Assembly: GCF_022179765.1 (NCBI RefSeq)
Contig: NZ_BPRE01000001.1
Location: 434,001 to 498,000 of the forward strand
Direction: 5' to 3'
DNA length: 64,000 nucleotides
Source of the DNA: Methylorubrum suomiense
GTDB lineage: Bacteria > Pseudomonadota > Alphaproteobacteria > Rhizobiales > Beijerinckiaceae
Under the pieces are notes generated by a model. That model was not told the origin of the DNA, ran no database searches, and worked only from the letters and a program-made list of their open reading frames with translations. The translations under genes and the position numbers were made by a program. Every line of letters begins with the position of its first letter. Position 1 is the first letter of the stretch. Shown here piece by piece: positions 45,085-53,203 of the stretch.

Positions 45085-45285
45085 GGACGGCAGGTCTCCT
45101 GGCTCACGGCTGCCGAGCGCCTCAGGAAGCTCCCGAGAGATGCTCGATCGCGCCTGCCGCCTTCCCAGGTCGCCCCGGTGGCTCTCGGCAGGAACTCGCC
45201 GCTCACAGTTGCGGGGGCAGCTGCGGTTTCGGGATCGTCCCTCACCGCATTCCCTTTTCACCCCGTTGCCGGGGCACCGTCCTTT
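45085..45285 (-). promoter_or_regulatory. cobalamin (AdoCbl) riboswitch
   Basis: Read on the minus strand, the region begins with GGTGCC after the GAAAAGGAC leader and has GGGAATGCGGTGAG, CCGCAGCTGCCCCCGCAACTGTGA and GCCACCGGGG core elements. It ends with the diagnostic AGCCAGGAGACCTGCCGTC stretch. It lies 55 bases before cbtB and controls cbtB-cbtA-DUF1636-cobW-cobN-cobG-cobH-cobI-cobJ. B12 would turn the operon off. The divergent cobP gene starts 79 bases away on the other side. Confidence 0.93.
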
Positions 45286-45363
45286 TCATCGTTCTAACGC
45301 GGGTGAGGGTGCCTTGCAAAGCGCCATTGCGTGATCGACCGCGCCCGGTGCAAACCGGCGCGC

Positions 45364-45909
45364 ATGGATACTCGCCCTCCCGACCGGATGACGCTGGTGC
45401 TCGGCGGCGCCCGCTCGGGAAAGAGCGCTCACGCCGAGCGGCTGATCGAAGCCTGTCCCGCCCCCTGGCTCTACCTCGCCACCGCCCAGGCCTGGGACGA
45501 CGAGATGCGGGCGCGCATCGCCGAGCACCGGGCGCGGCGTCCCTCCGGCTGGCAGACCCTCGACGTGCCGACCGCCCTCCCCGAGGCGATCAGGGCCGCG
45601 ACCGGGCCGACGCTGGTCGATTGCCTGACGCTCTGGCTCACCAACCTCCTGCTCGCCGAGGCCGACCTCGAGGCCGCGACCGAGGCCCTGGCCCGCGCCT
45701 GCGCCGCCGCGCCGGGCCCCCTGGTGCTGGTCGGCAACGAGGTCGGCCTCGGCATCGTGCCGGACAATGCCCTCGCCCGCCGGTTTCGCGACGCGGCCGG
45801 GCGCCTGCATCAGCGGCTCGCCGCGCAAGCCGACCGCGTGGTCCTCACCGTCGCCGGCCTGCCGCTGACGGTGAAGCCTTCCCCCGACCCGACAGGACAC
45901 CGCTCATGA
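45364..45909 (+). CDS. cobP: adenosylcobinamide kinase/guanylyltransferase CobP (CobU)
   Basis: The protein is 181 residues from ATG 45364; GTG 45331 gives a longer frame. The P-loop GGARSGKS is near the N terminus, and WLYLATAQAWDDEMRARIAEHRARR, LVDCLTLWLTNLL and LVGNEVGLGIVPD are typical. It phosphorylates adenosylcobinamide and transfers GMP to it. It is divergent from the riboswitch operon. cobO follows with a four-base overlap, so both late steps are together. Confidence 0.93.
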   Translation: MDTRPPDRMTLVLGGARSGKSAHAERLIEACPAPWLYLATAQAWDDEMRARIAEHRARRPSGWQTLDVPTALPEAIRAATGPTLVDCLTLWLTNLLLAEADLEAATEALARACAAAPGPLVLVGNEVGLGIVPDNALARRFRDAAGRLHQRLAAQADRVVLTVAGLPLTVKPSPDPTGHRS

Positions 45910-46505
45910 GCGACGACGACCGCCACCGCGAGAAGATGGCCAAGCGCAAGGCGGTGCAGGACGCCGAGGTCGCCTCGAAGAAGATCGAGAAGGGCCTGCT
46001 CGTCGTCCATACCGGCCCCGGCAAGGGCAAGACGACGGCGGCCCTCGGCCTGGTGCTGCGCATGCTCGGGCGCGGCCACCGGGTCGGCGTGGTGCAGTTC
46101 ATCAAGGGCGCTTGGGACACCGGCGAGGCGCATGCCCTGCAACGCTTCGGCGACCAGATCGCTTGGCACGCCCTCGGCGAAGGCTTCACCTGGGAGACCC
46201 AGGACAAGGCCCGCGACATCGCCGCCTGCCGCAACGCCTGGGAGACGGCCCGCGCCCTCATGGCGGACGAGAGCATCCGCCTGCTCGTCCTCGACGAGCT
46301 GAACATCGCGCTGCGCTACGATTATCTCGACCTCGACACCGTCGTCGCCGATCTGCGGGCGCGCCGGCCGGATCTCCACGTCGTCGTCACGGGCCGCAAC
46401 GCCAAGCCGGCCCTCATCGAGGCCGCCGATCTCGTCACCGAGATGGGCAGCGTGAAGCACCATTTCTCCGCGGGGGTGAAGGCGCAGGAGGGAATCGAGT
46501 TCTGA
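45906..46505 (+). CDS. cobO: corrinoid adenosyltransferase CobO (CobA/BtuR type)
   Basis: The protein is 199 residues. The P-loop is HTGPGKGKTTAA (about 36-47), followed by FIKGAWDTGEAHAL, the GEGFTWETQD loop, and LLVLDELNIALRYDYLD. It adenosylates cob(I)yrinic acid a,c-diamide or other corrinoids using ATP. It is coupled to cobP by a four-base overlap. Confidence 0.95.
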   Translation: MSDDDRHREKMAKRKAVQDAEVASKKIEKGLLVVHTGPGKGKTTAALGLVLRMLGRGHRVGVVQFIKGAWDTGEAHALQRFGDQIAWHALGEGFTWETQDKARDIAACRNAWETARALMADESIRLLVLDELNIALRYDYLDLDTVVADLRARRPDLHVVVTGRNAKPALIEAADLVTEMGSVKHHFSAGVKAQEGIEF

Positions 46506-46823
46506 CGATCCCCGCATGCCCGGCGGGTCCCGTTCGGCGAAACCAGCCCCGTAAGGCCGCTCGCCGCATCCGGCCGGCGCCGCTCGGGGCCCTGCCTCAC
46601 AACGCGACACCGCACCGGTCGGGAAAGTCCCGCTTGGCGGCCGCTCGGCGCTCGGTGCCGTCCACTCGGGGCGGACGATCGGTTGCTCGACCACGGGACG
46701 ACCGGCATCCGGAACGGGCGGTGCCCCTCTTGCGACCGCGATGGATCTGCCGCCTTGCATCATGTGCCGGCGCCCTTTGCGAGCCGACCTTCGGCGAACC
46801 GGATCTCTGCGTCGGACTCTGCT
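46506..46823. other. 318-base gap, no gene seen
   Basis: The gap lies between the cobO stop and the convergent LysR stop. Antisense frames here have no recognisable domain. No clear intrinsic terminator was identified. Confidence 0.5.
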
Positions 46824-47720
46824 CTAGGCGGCCTGAGGGCGGATTTCTTGGGACAGGACGAAATCGATGAAGCTGCGGGCGCGGGCCGAGAGCAGGCGCG
46901 ACGTCGTCACGATGTAGAGCGAGGTCGTCTCGAGCTTCCAGGCCGGCATGACTTGGACCAAGGCCCCGCTTTCGACATCCTCCCGAGCTTGCAGGATGTC
47001 GGAGGCAAACAATCCATGCCCCTCCAGGGCCAGCCGATGGGTCAGCGTGGGGGAGTTGGAGGAAACCGGGCCGGCCACCGCGACCGATACCGTTTCCCCC
47101 TCTCGGCTCAGCGACCACGTCGATCCCTGGCCGGACACGATGACATGATGATCCGCGAGATCGGACGGGGTATGGGGGCGCCCCCAATCCTCCAGATAGC
47201 CGGGGGCGGCAAAGATACCATTCTCGACGTCGCGCATCTTTCGCACGATGAGTGCCGATTCCTTGGGAGGTTCGAGCATCACGGCCAGGTCGTAACGGTC
47301 GCCCATCAGGTCGATGGGCCCGTGGCTCAGATCAAGCTGGATTTCGACGAGGTCGTTGGTCGACCGGTATTCGGAGATGAAGGATGCGAAGCTGTTCAAG
47401 AGCCAAGCATTCGGGTGCGCCACGATCTTGAGAAGTCCACGAAGCCCACGCGCATCGGCCGCGACGTCGTCATAAGCACGCTGCGCTTCCTCGACGACCC
47501 GAACAGCCTGAGCGTAGAAGGCCTCGCCGTAGGACGTCAGCGTGATCCTCCGGGTCGTACGATCCATCAGCCGTACCCCGATGCTTTCCTCCAGCCTCTT
47601 GAGGCGTCGCGACAGGGACGAGATCGGGATACCGATTTCCACGGCGGCACGGCTGAAGCTGCGGTGCTTGGCCACTTCCACAAATATTTCCATATCAACG
47701 AGCACACTGGCACGCGTCAT
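46824..47720 (-). CDS. LysR family transcriptional regulator
   Basis: The protein is 298 residues. The N-terminal winged helix (EVAKHRSFSRAAVEIGIPISSLSRRLKRLE) and the periplasmic-binding-like effector domain ending SFIDFVLSQE are typical. The helix-turn-helix resembles the group with SSLSRRLKRLE rather than the more common VSRRI motif. No divergent partner lies close upstream: the nearest plus-strand gene begins 487 bases away, so its target is unclear. Confidence 0.9.
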   Translation of the reverse strand: MTRASVLVDMEIFVEVAKHRSFSRAAVEIGIPISSLSRRLKRLEESIGVRLMDRTTRRITLTSYGEAFYAQAVRVVEEAQRAYDDVAADARGLRGLLKIVAHPNAWLLNSFASFISEYRSTNDLVEIQLDLSHGPIDLMGDRYDLAVMLEPPKESALIVRKMRDVENGIFAAPGYLEDWGRPHTPSDLADHHVIVSGQGSTWSLSREGETVSVAVAGPVSSNSPTLTHRLALEGHGLFASDILQAREDVESGALVQVMPAWKLETTSLYIVTTSRLLSARARSFIDFVLSQEIRPQAA

Positions 47721-48207
47721 TGTTGTTCTTACCTTTTAGCGCAACCGGTTACCAACCCATCACACCTGTCCCACCACTTCCGCAAAGCTCCTCGTCTGGC
47801 TGAAATCGCAGAATTGTTGCCGGTCCCACTCTTGGAACACTCAACAAAACCGGACAGCGGATCGAGGCCAGATGGGAACAGTAACGATCTCATCGCCTAA
47901 GCAGCGGCTTGGCTGAAATCAACCTGATTGGATTCCGGGCAGTTATTTCCTTTATTCACTCATCAGAACGTGAAACGATTACGGTGCCCGTTCGGTCAGC
48001 GGCAGCTTGAATCGGGTGAAACATCCACCTCGTGAGCTCGACCGAGGGACGACACGATCGCGTTAAACGACCGATCGGCGAGTGCAACACCACGACCCTA
48101 CAGTTGTTTTCAAATTTCCGTGTTTTCACGGACTAGGCAGTCGAATGGACTGGAATACGCTGGACAACGGACGGAAATCGCTTAAGAGCGGCCCCCGCAA
48201 CAAGTAG
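47721..48207. other. 487-base AT-richer intergenic region
   Basis: The base composition is visibly lower in GC than the rest of the window. It contains the 5' region of the LysR gene and the leader of the small hypothetical gene at 48208. I see no ORF with coding character and no clear repeat. Foreign DNA or a regulatory region are both possible. Confidence 0.45.
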
Positions 48208-48492
48208 ATGGCGCACAACTCAAAAATGCACGACTTTATCGCCAGCAATTGCGTTGACGGCCAGACTGTCCCCGGCGGCGATCAAGCAGCAGCACAGCTC
48301 CTGTTCGACGTCGCCGATGCGACATGGCGCTGCGAGGCCGCCAAGGTTCTGAGACAGGACGGCAATAAGCGCGATCTAGACGATCTTCCTGAGGCTCAGG
48401 GTGAACCGGGCACCCTGCTGCGAACCTCGTACGAGGTCCGCGAACGGGCCTATGCGGAACTCCGCCGTCTCCTGGCGGCCGAGAATCAGTGA
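48208..48492 (+). CDS. small hypothetical protein
   Basis: This is a 94-residue acidic, helical protein from ATG 48208 with no recognised domain. Its last seven bases overlap the 3' end of the convergent PAS gene. It contains three helices with the DATWRCEAAKVLRQDG and YEVRERAYAELRRLLA segments. There is no signal peptide. The ribosome-binding site is weak, so the start or even expression is uncertain. Confidence 0.5.
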   Translation: MAHNSKMHDFIASNCVDGQTVPGGDQAAAQLLFDVADATWRCEAAKVLRQDGNKRDLDDLPEAQGEPGTLLRTSYEVRERAYAELRRLLAAENQ

Positions 48493-49079
48493 AGCGATTC
48501 CGGCTGCGTGTTTCTCTGCATTTCCACGACGAGAGCGCGGCCGGCCGCATGCAGCGCGCCGTCGATCGCCGTCATGACTTCCGGCGCACAGCCGACCGAT
48601 GCAGCTTTCGCCATGATCAAGTGATCGGCGATGATGTCGAGCTTTGAAACCGGCCCGAATTCGGCAGCCGCTCGCCCCGGTTTGAACGCGCCGACTTCGG
48701 CCTTGGCCGTCAAATCCTGCGTATCGTCCTGGTACTGACTGATCAGCCCCAAGTAACCGATGAAGTCATGGGTCAGGGGGGCGAACGAGGGCGTGGCCGC
48801 GTCGATGATCCAGACGTAGGATCCGTTCTGACGTCTGATCCGAAACCGCATCATGAACTCGACGCGATGTCGGCAGGCTTCCTTGACACTGTGTTCGATC
48901 AGAGGGCGATCGTCAGGGTGGATCGCGGCAAGCCAACCGAATCCCAGGGACTCGTCCGGCTCCTGACCGGTGATTCGATACCAATCCTCACAGATATAAG
49001 TTAACCGGCACCTCTGGTCCTTGACCCAGATCATGATGTGCATCCCCCTCGTGCGGTCGTCGTAACGAGAGCGAGGCAT
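48486..49079 (-). CDS. stand-alone PAS-domain protein
   Basis: The protein is 197 residues from ATG 49079; ATG 49043 is possible. One PAS-3-like domain (about 10-120) has LTYICEDWYRITGQEPDESLGFGWLAAIHPDDR and RFRIRRQNGSYVWIID signatures, in parts. A helical C terminus (about 125-190) has no kinase, GGDEF or other output domain. It may signal through protein contacts, or the helical tail may be a dimerisation region. It is convergent with the small hypothetical gene, overlapping by seven bases. Confidence 0.75.
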   Translation of the reverse strand: MPRSRYDDRTRGMHIMIWVKDQRCRLTYICEDWYRITGQEPDESLGFGWLAAIHPDDRPLIEHSVKEACRHRVEFMMRFRIRRQNGSYVWIIDAATPSFAPLTHDFIGYLGLISQYQDDTQDLTAKAEVGAFKPGRAAAEFGPVSKLDIIADHLIMAKAASVGCAPEVMTAIDGALHAAGRALVVEMQRNTQPESLH

Positions 49080-49271
49080 CTCCCTGTCAAGAGAGGGTGC
49101 GGCTGTCGGGTCGGAGGCCGCCGCTCGCCTTGCGTGTGCCGTGCGCACCCGCGCTCCGCAGGCCTCGGCGCCGGTCTGAGACCGTGGCGCTCTTCATGAG
49201 CGATCCCGAGGGTCTTCACCTCCGGGCAGGACCGGCTTCGGCCATGGGCCGGCCGCCGGTCCGCTCGAACA

Positions 49272-49293
49272 GGACGCGGCCCGGGCCGCGTCC
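49272..49293. terminator. perfect 22-base palindrome after the Fae paralog
   Basis: GGACGCGGCCC followed directly by its exact reverse complement lies 17 bases beyond the stop of the minus-strand Fae gene. It could form a GC-rich terminator-like hairpin or be a protein-binding palindrome. No T-tract follows on either strand. Confidence 0.45.
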
Positions 49294-49309
49294 CGCACAT
49301 TCGCGCCAA

Positions 49310-49849
49310 TCAATACTCGATCACACCTTCCAGGGCGTAGTGCTTGACGGTCTTTCGGTTGGCGATCAGCTCGTCGATCGTCGGCTCGCCGCGCATCGCC
49401 CGGCCGATGGCGAGCTTCGTCGCCTCGTAATTGGTGCGGTAGAGATCCTTGCGGTCGAGATCCTCGTGGCTGCCGCAGCGCTCGTCGAGCCAGATCGTGA
49501 TGATCATGCAGAGCTCGTCGAGACCGTCCTTCGGCAGGATTCCCTCGATCACGCAATCGACGATGGCGTCGCCGGTCGCCGCCTGCACGACGCCGCCGAG
49601 CAGCTCCGCGTACTCGGCGGTGTGGATCGTGACCTTGGTGGTCATGATCGTGGAGGGGCGGACCAGCTGGTTGAGGTCGCGCACCACGAACATGCGGGTA
49701 TGGCCCTGGACCTGACCCAGCATGCTGGCGAAAGCCTGTCCCACGGGGCCGCGGGTCGAGCCGATCAGCACCTCCGGCATCGCGTCGGTGTACTGCCCCT
49801 CGGCGGCGAGCACCGTCGCCTCGCCGGTGCGGAACCAGATCTCGGACAT
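49310..49849 (-). CDS. formaldehyde-activating enzyme (Fae) family paralog lacking catalytic His
   Basis: The protein is 179 residues from ATG 49849 with AGGGA upstream. It aligns along its length with Fae: the segment PEVLIGSTRGPVGQAF corresponds to IDLIIGPRGSPAETAF of the M. extorquens enzyme (from memory), and the later NYEATKLAIGRAMRGEP matches NYEATKLSIQRAVNGEP. Fae condenses formaldehyde with tetrahydromethanopterin. The residue at the position of the catalytic His17 is Met24 here, so classical catalysis is unlikely. It is probably a Fae2/Fae3-like paralog with altered or regulatory function, possibly formaldehyde sensing. Confidence 0.82.
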   Translation of the reverse strand: MSEIWFRTGEATVLAAEGQYTDAMPEVLIGSTRGPVGQAFASMLGQVQGHTRMFVVRDLNQLVRPSTIMTTKVTIHTAEYAELLGGVVQAATGDAIVDCVIEGILPKDGLDELCMIITIWLDERCGSHEDLDRKDLYRTNYEATKLAIGRAMRGEPTIDELIANRKTVKHYALEGVIEY

Positions 49850-50136
49850 GTCGGTCGTCCCTGCTCTCTCTGAGAAAAGAATGTCGTCCCGCGGGCGGGT
49901 CGCGGCGCACACATCATCCCCGGCCCCGCCCGTCAATCGCGCCACCCGCGGCCCTGCCCGGCACGGGCGTCCGGCCTGGATCACGGGGACCGGTCCTGGG
50001 CAGCCCCGGAGCCGAAGTCGCGTCCAAGCCGATTGCATCACGCCGGATACGGCTCTAGGCCTCTGTTCTCACGCGCTTTCTTTCGCAGAACCGGCATTCG
50101 CTTCGCCGGAGGGCGCTTCGGAGAGGATTCGTCCCG

Positions 50137-50358
50137 ATGAGCGAGTCCGGCCAGGGCGGGGAGCGCGGCTGGAGCCTGTCCGCGACCGCGGAGGGCGACG
50201 GCGTGCGCCTGGAACTCGGCCTGCCCGATCTCGGCGGGCGTCCCGTCACCGCGATCCTGAGCCTCGACCGGAGCGAGGCGCGGGCCTTCGCCCGGGCGCT
50301 GCTGGCGGCGGCGGGCGACGCGACCGAGCGGACCTTCGTCGGCCCGGCCGAGTCCTAG
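50137..50358 (+). CDS. small hypothetical protein
   Basis: This is a 73-residue protein from ATG 50137. The sequence has two beta-like strands and one helix (VRLELGLPDLGGRPVTAILSLD then RSEARAFARALLAAAG), has good codon usage for this genome, and has GGAG about 12 bases upstream (50128-50131). No family was recognised. It is intergenic between the Fae paralog and the lipoprotein gene. Confidence 0.5.
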   Translation: MSESGQGGERGWSLSATAEGDGVRLELGLPDLGGRPVTAILSLDRSEARAFARALLAAAGDATERTFVGPAES

Positions 50359-50425
50359 CGCTGCGCTCGACCTGTTGCATCGGGCGAAGGTCGACCGCCG
50401 TCCCGCGCGGTGACGCGCGAAACCG

Positions 50426-50872
50426 TCAGCGCTGGATGCGTCGGCCCGGCAGGCGCGGCACCTTTGTGCCCCGGGGCTCGACCGGCGCGTCGCAGGTATA
50501 GGCGAACTCAGCCTGGAGGTCGCTGAAGACGGTCTCGCCGGTGATCGTGCAATCCTCGCGCACGGTCTCGTCGAGATAGGTGCGTGCGGCCGTGCGGAAG
50601 CGGGTGGCACGGGTCTCGGCGGGCGAGCGGCCCTCGCCGAGGCGCCCGATATCGCAGCCCGTCACCTCGCGCAGGGCGTTCGAGACCACGAGCACGCGGC
50701 GCTTCTGGCGATTGTCGTAGATCTCGTAGGGCTCGTTGCAGCCGATGGTGACGACCTGAGGCACCTGGGAGACGTAGGTCTTGGAGATGTAGGCGAAACC
50801 CGTGCAACCGGACGCCGTGAGGCCGAAACCCAGGGCGAGCGGGAGCGCGAACCACCGGAACGTCGTCGCCAT
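50426..50872 (-). CDS. hypothetical lipoprotein
   Basis: The protein is 148 residues from ATG 50872. It has a type II signal peptide with lipobox LTASGC (Cys near residue 22), so the protein should be anchored to a periplasmic membrane face. The remainder has several cysteines (VTIGCNEPYEIYD, VTGCDIGRL, DCTITG, YTCDAP) that may form disulfides, and ends with a basic RLPGRRIQR. No domain was recognised. Convergent relation to the small gene at 50137-50358. Confidence 0.72.
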   Translation of the reverse strand: MATTFRWFALPLALGFGLTASGCTGFAYISKTYVSQVPQVVTIGCNEPYEIYDNRQKRRVLVVSNALREVTGCDIGRLGEGRSPAETRATRFRTAARTYLDETVREDCTITGETVFSDLQAEFAYTCDAPVEPRGTKVPRLPGRRIQR

Positions 50873-51048
50873 CTGCCGCCTCGCGCGCCTCGTCCCCGGC
50901 CGGATGGCGGAGCGCGCGCATTGAAACAGCTGAGCTTGTCCGGTCAAGCGGCCGCCCGCGAAGATGTCGGCACCGTGTCGCCGACGCCGCGGAACGGCGC
51001 GGCGGGTCCGCCGCGTTGCCCCCGCGCGGAATGGGGGACGCGGGTCTG

Positions 51049-51930
51049 ATGGATATCCGGCACGAGACGGTGATGGCCAACGGCGTGCGGCTGCACGTGG
51101 CGCGCACGGGCGAGGGCCCGCCCCTGGTGCTCCTGCACGGCTGGCCGGAATTCTGGCTGACCTGGGAGCCGGTGATGGCCCGCCTCGCGGATCGGTTCAG
51201 CCTGATCGCTCCGGATCTGCGCGGTTTCGGCGCCAGCGAGAAGCCCGATCCCGGCCCGTCGGACCAAGCCGGCCCGGAGGTGCACGCCGCCGACATCCTG
51301 AGCCTTCTCGATGGCCTCGGGATCGAGCGGACGGGCCTCGTCGGCCACGATGTCGGCGCCTATGTCGGTCAGGCCCTGGGGCGCCGCGCGCCGGAGCGGC
51401 TCACCGGCCTGTTCTTCTTCGATTGCCCCTATCCCGGCATCGGTCCACGGCTCGCCCAGCCGGAGATGCTGGCCGAGATCTGGTACCAGTCCTTCCACCT
51501 CCAGCCCTTCGCCGCGCAGGTGGTGGGCGCCTCGCGCGAGGCGTGCCGCGCCTATATCGGCCACTTCCTGACGCATTGGGCCGGCGGCAATCCGCACGCG
51601 TTCGACGATGTGCTCGACACCTTCACCGACAATTTCCTGGTGCCCGGCAACCTGCAGGGGGGCTTCAACTGGTATCTGAGCCAGCAGGCGGGGCGGCTCG
51701 CGATGCTGAAGGGCGAGGTGCCCGATACGGCCCCGATCACGGTGCCGACCGGCATCCGCTGGGGCACGCAGGACCCGCTCTTCCCCTATGCCTGGACCGA
51801 CCGCCTCGGCGAAACGTTCGCCCAGCTCGATCTCGCGCCGTTCGAAGGCGCGGGCCATTTCCCGCATCGGGAGCGGCCCGACGCGGCGGCGCGGGAGATC
51901 GCGGGCTTTTTCGGGCGGATCGGGACGTGA
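51049..51930 (+). CDS. alpha/beta hydrolase, epoxide hydrolase/haloacid-type dehalogenase-like
   Basis: The protein is 293 residues from ATG 51049. HGWPEFW supplies the oxyanion-hole region, the nucleophile is Asp101 in VGHDVGAY, the acid is Asp242 in TQDPLFP and the base is His270 in GAGHFPH. An Asp nucleophile fits epoxide hydrolases and haloalkane/fluoroacetate dehalogenases rather than esterases. The substrate is unknown. It is monocistronic, followed by a 307-base gap before the rhodanese gene. Confidence 0.85.
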   Translation: MDIRHETVMANGVRLHVARTGEGPPLVLLHGWPEFWLTWEPVMARLADRFSLIAPDLRGFGASEKPDPGPSDQAGPEVHAADILSLLDGLGIERTGLVGHDVGAYVGQALGRRAPERLTGLFFFDCPYPGIGPRLAQPEMLAEIWYQSFHLQPFAAQVVGASREACRAYIGHFLTHWAGGNPHAFDDVLDTFTDNFLVPGNLQGGFNWYLSQQAGRLAMLKGEVPDTAPITVPTGIRWGTQDPLFPYAWTDRLGETFAQLDLAPFEGAGHFPHRERPDAAAREIAGFFGRIGT

Positions 51931-52237
51931 GTCGAACCACGTCCAAATTGCCCAAGATAATCCTTCATGAAAATTCGGGTGCGGGCAGAAATAGACACGC
52001 GTAAACTCCCGAAGAACGGACGATTATTTCGTTGACCGGATGGCTAAGGCGCGGCGACATTGATGTGCGGTCCGGTCACGACCGGCCCTCCTCGGAACGG
52101 GTCCCGCCAGCGGATCCTGTCCTCGAGGTGCGGCCGGAGCACCGCCGGACCTGCCCAATTTCCCTCGAAGCAAGCCCCCGACGGAACGGCCGCCGCCGCT
52201 CCGGTCGATCGCTGCCGCCTTGTCCGGAGCCTCACCC
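51931..52237. other. 307-base gap upstream of the rhodanese gene
   Basis: The first 100 bases are AT-rich and likely hold a promoter. No gene was recognised. TTG 52220 is an alternative rhodanese start. An antisense frame overlapping the gap was rejected as noise. Confidence 0.45.
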
Positions 52238-53203
52238 GTGCTGCGCAAATCCGCCTTCCTGTTCGCCGTCGCCGCCGCCGTCCTCCTGCCCGCCGCCCCG
52301 GCCGCGGCCCAGGAACCGGCCACAAAACCCGCGAAGGAGAGCGCGGCGAACAGCAGCCCGCTCGTCTCCACCGAGTGGCTGGAGAAGAATCTCGATGCCA
52401 AGAATCTCCGGATCGTCGAGGTCAGCGTGGAGCCGGGCGTGTTCGAGCGCGGGCATATCCCGAATGCCCAGAACGTCGCGTGGCACACCGACCTCGTCGA
52501 GACGGTGAGCCGCGACATCGCCAGCCCCGACAAGTTCACCGCGCTCGCCCGGCGCCTCGGCGTCGATCGCGACACCACCGTGGTGCTCTACGGCGACAAC
52601 AACAACTGGTTCGCGGCCTGGGGCGCCTGGGTGTTCGCCCAGTATGGCCTGACCGACAACGTCAAGCTCCTCGACGGCGGTCGCAAAAAATGGGAGGCCG
52701 AGAAGCGTCCGCTCGACACCCGCACCGCCGAGGTGCCCGCCTCGACCTTCACCGCGCAAGCGCCCTCGGGGAAGCTCCGCGCCCGCTTCGCCGATGTGCT
52801 GGCGGTGGCGAAGAAGGAGCGGGACGAGCAGATCCTCGACATCCGCTCCCCCGACGAGTTCAGCGGCAAGATCATCGCCCCCGCCGGCATCCAGGAACTG
52901 GCGATCCGCGCCGGTCACATCCCCGGCTCGGTCAACATCCCCTGGGCCAAGGCGGTGAACCCGGACGGCACCCTCAAATCCAAGGAAGAACTGAAGGCGC
53001 TCTACGCGGCGGCGGGCATCGACGGCTCGAAGCCGATCATCACCTCCTGCCGCATCGGCGAGCGCTCCAGCCATTCCTGGTTCGTGCTGAGCCGCATCCT
53101 CGGCTACGACGCCCGCAACTATGACGGCTCCTGGACCGAGTACGGCAACGCGGTGGGCGTGCCGGTGGTGAACCTAGCCGGGACGGTCTGGGGCGGCAAG
53201 TGA
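52238..53203 (+). CDS. periplasmic thiosulfate sulfurtransferase (tandem rhodanese)
   Basis: The protein is 321 residues from GTG 52238 with GGAG nine bases upstream. A signal peptide (FLFAVAAAVLLPAAPAAA) directs it to the periplasm. Two rhodanese domains follow: domain 1 (about 42-165) lacks the active cysteine, and domain 2 (about 175-320) has the active loop CRIGERSS with Cys271. It transfers sulfane sulfur from thiosulfate. The stop overlaps the YeeE start (GTGA), so the sulfurtransferase and sulfur transporter are coupled. Confidence 0.92.
   Translation: MLRKSAFLFAVAAAVLLPAAPAAAQEPATKPAKESAANSSPLVSTEWLEKNLDAKNLRIVEVSVEPGVFERGHIPNAQNVAWHTDLVETVSRDIASPDKFTALARRLGVDRDTTVVLYGDNNNWFAAWGAWVFAQYGLTDNVKLLDGGRKKWEAEKRPLDTRTAEVPASTFTAQAPSGKLRARFADVLAVAKKERDEQILDIRSPDEFSGKIIAPAGIQELAIRAGHIPGSVNIPWAKAVNPDGTLKSKEELKALYAAAGIDGSKPIITSCRIGERSSHSWFVLSRILGYDARNYDGSWTEYGNAVGVPVVNLAGTVWGGK

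Noticed and set aside
45301..45363. Second riboswitch controlling cobP-cobO
   Set aside because: No conserved B12-box elements on the plus strand; the space is only 63 bases.
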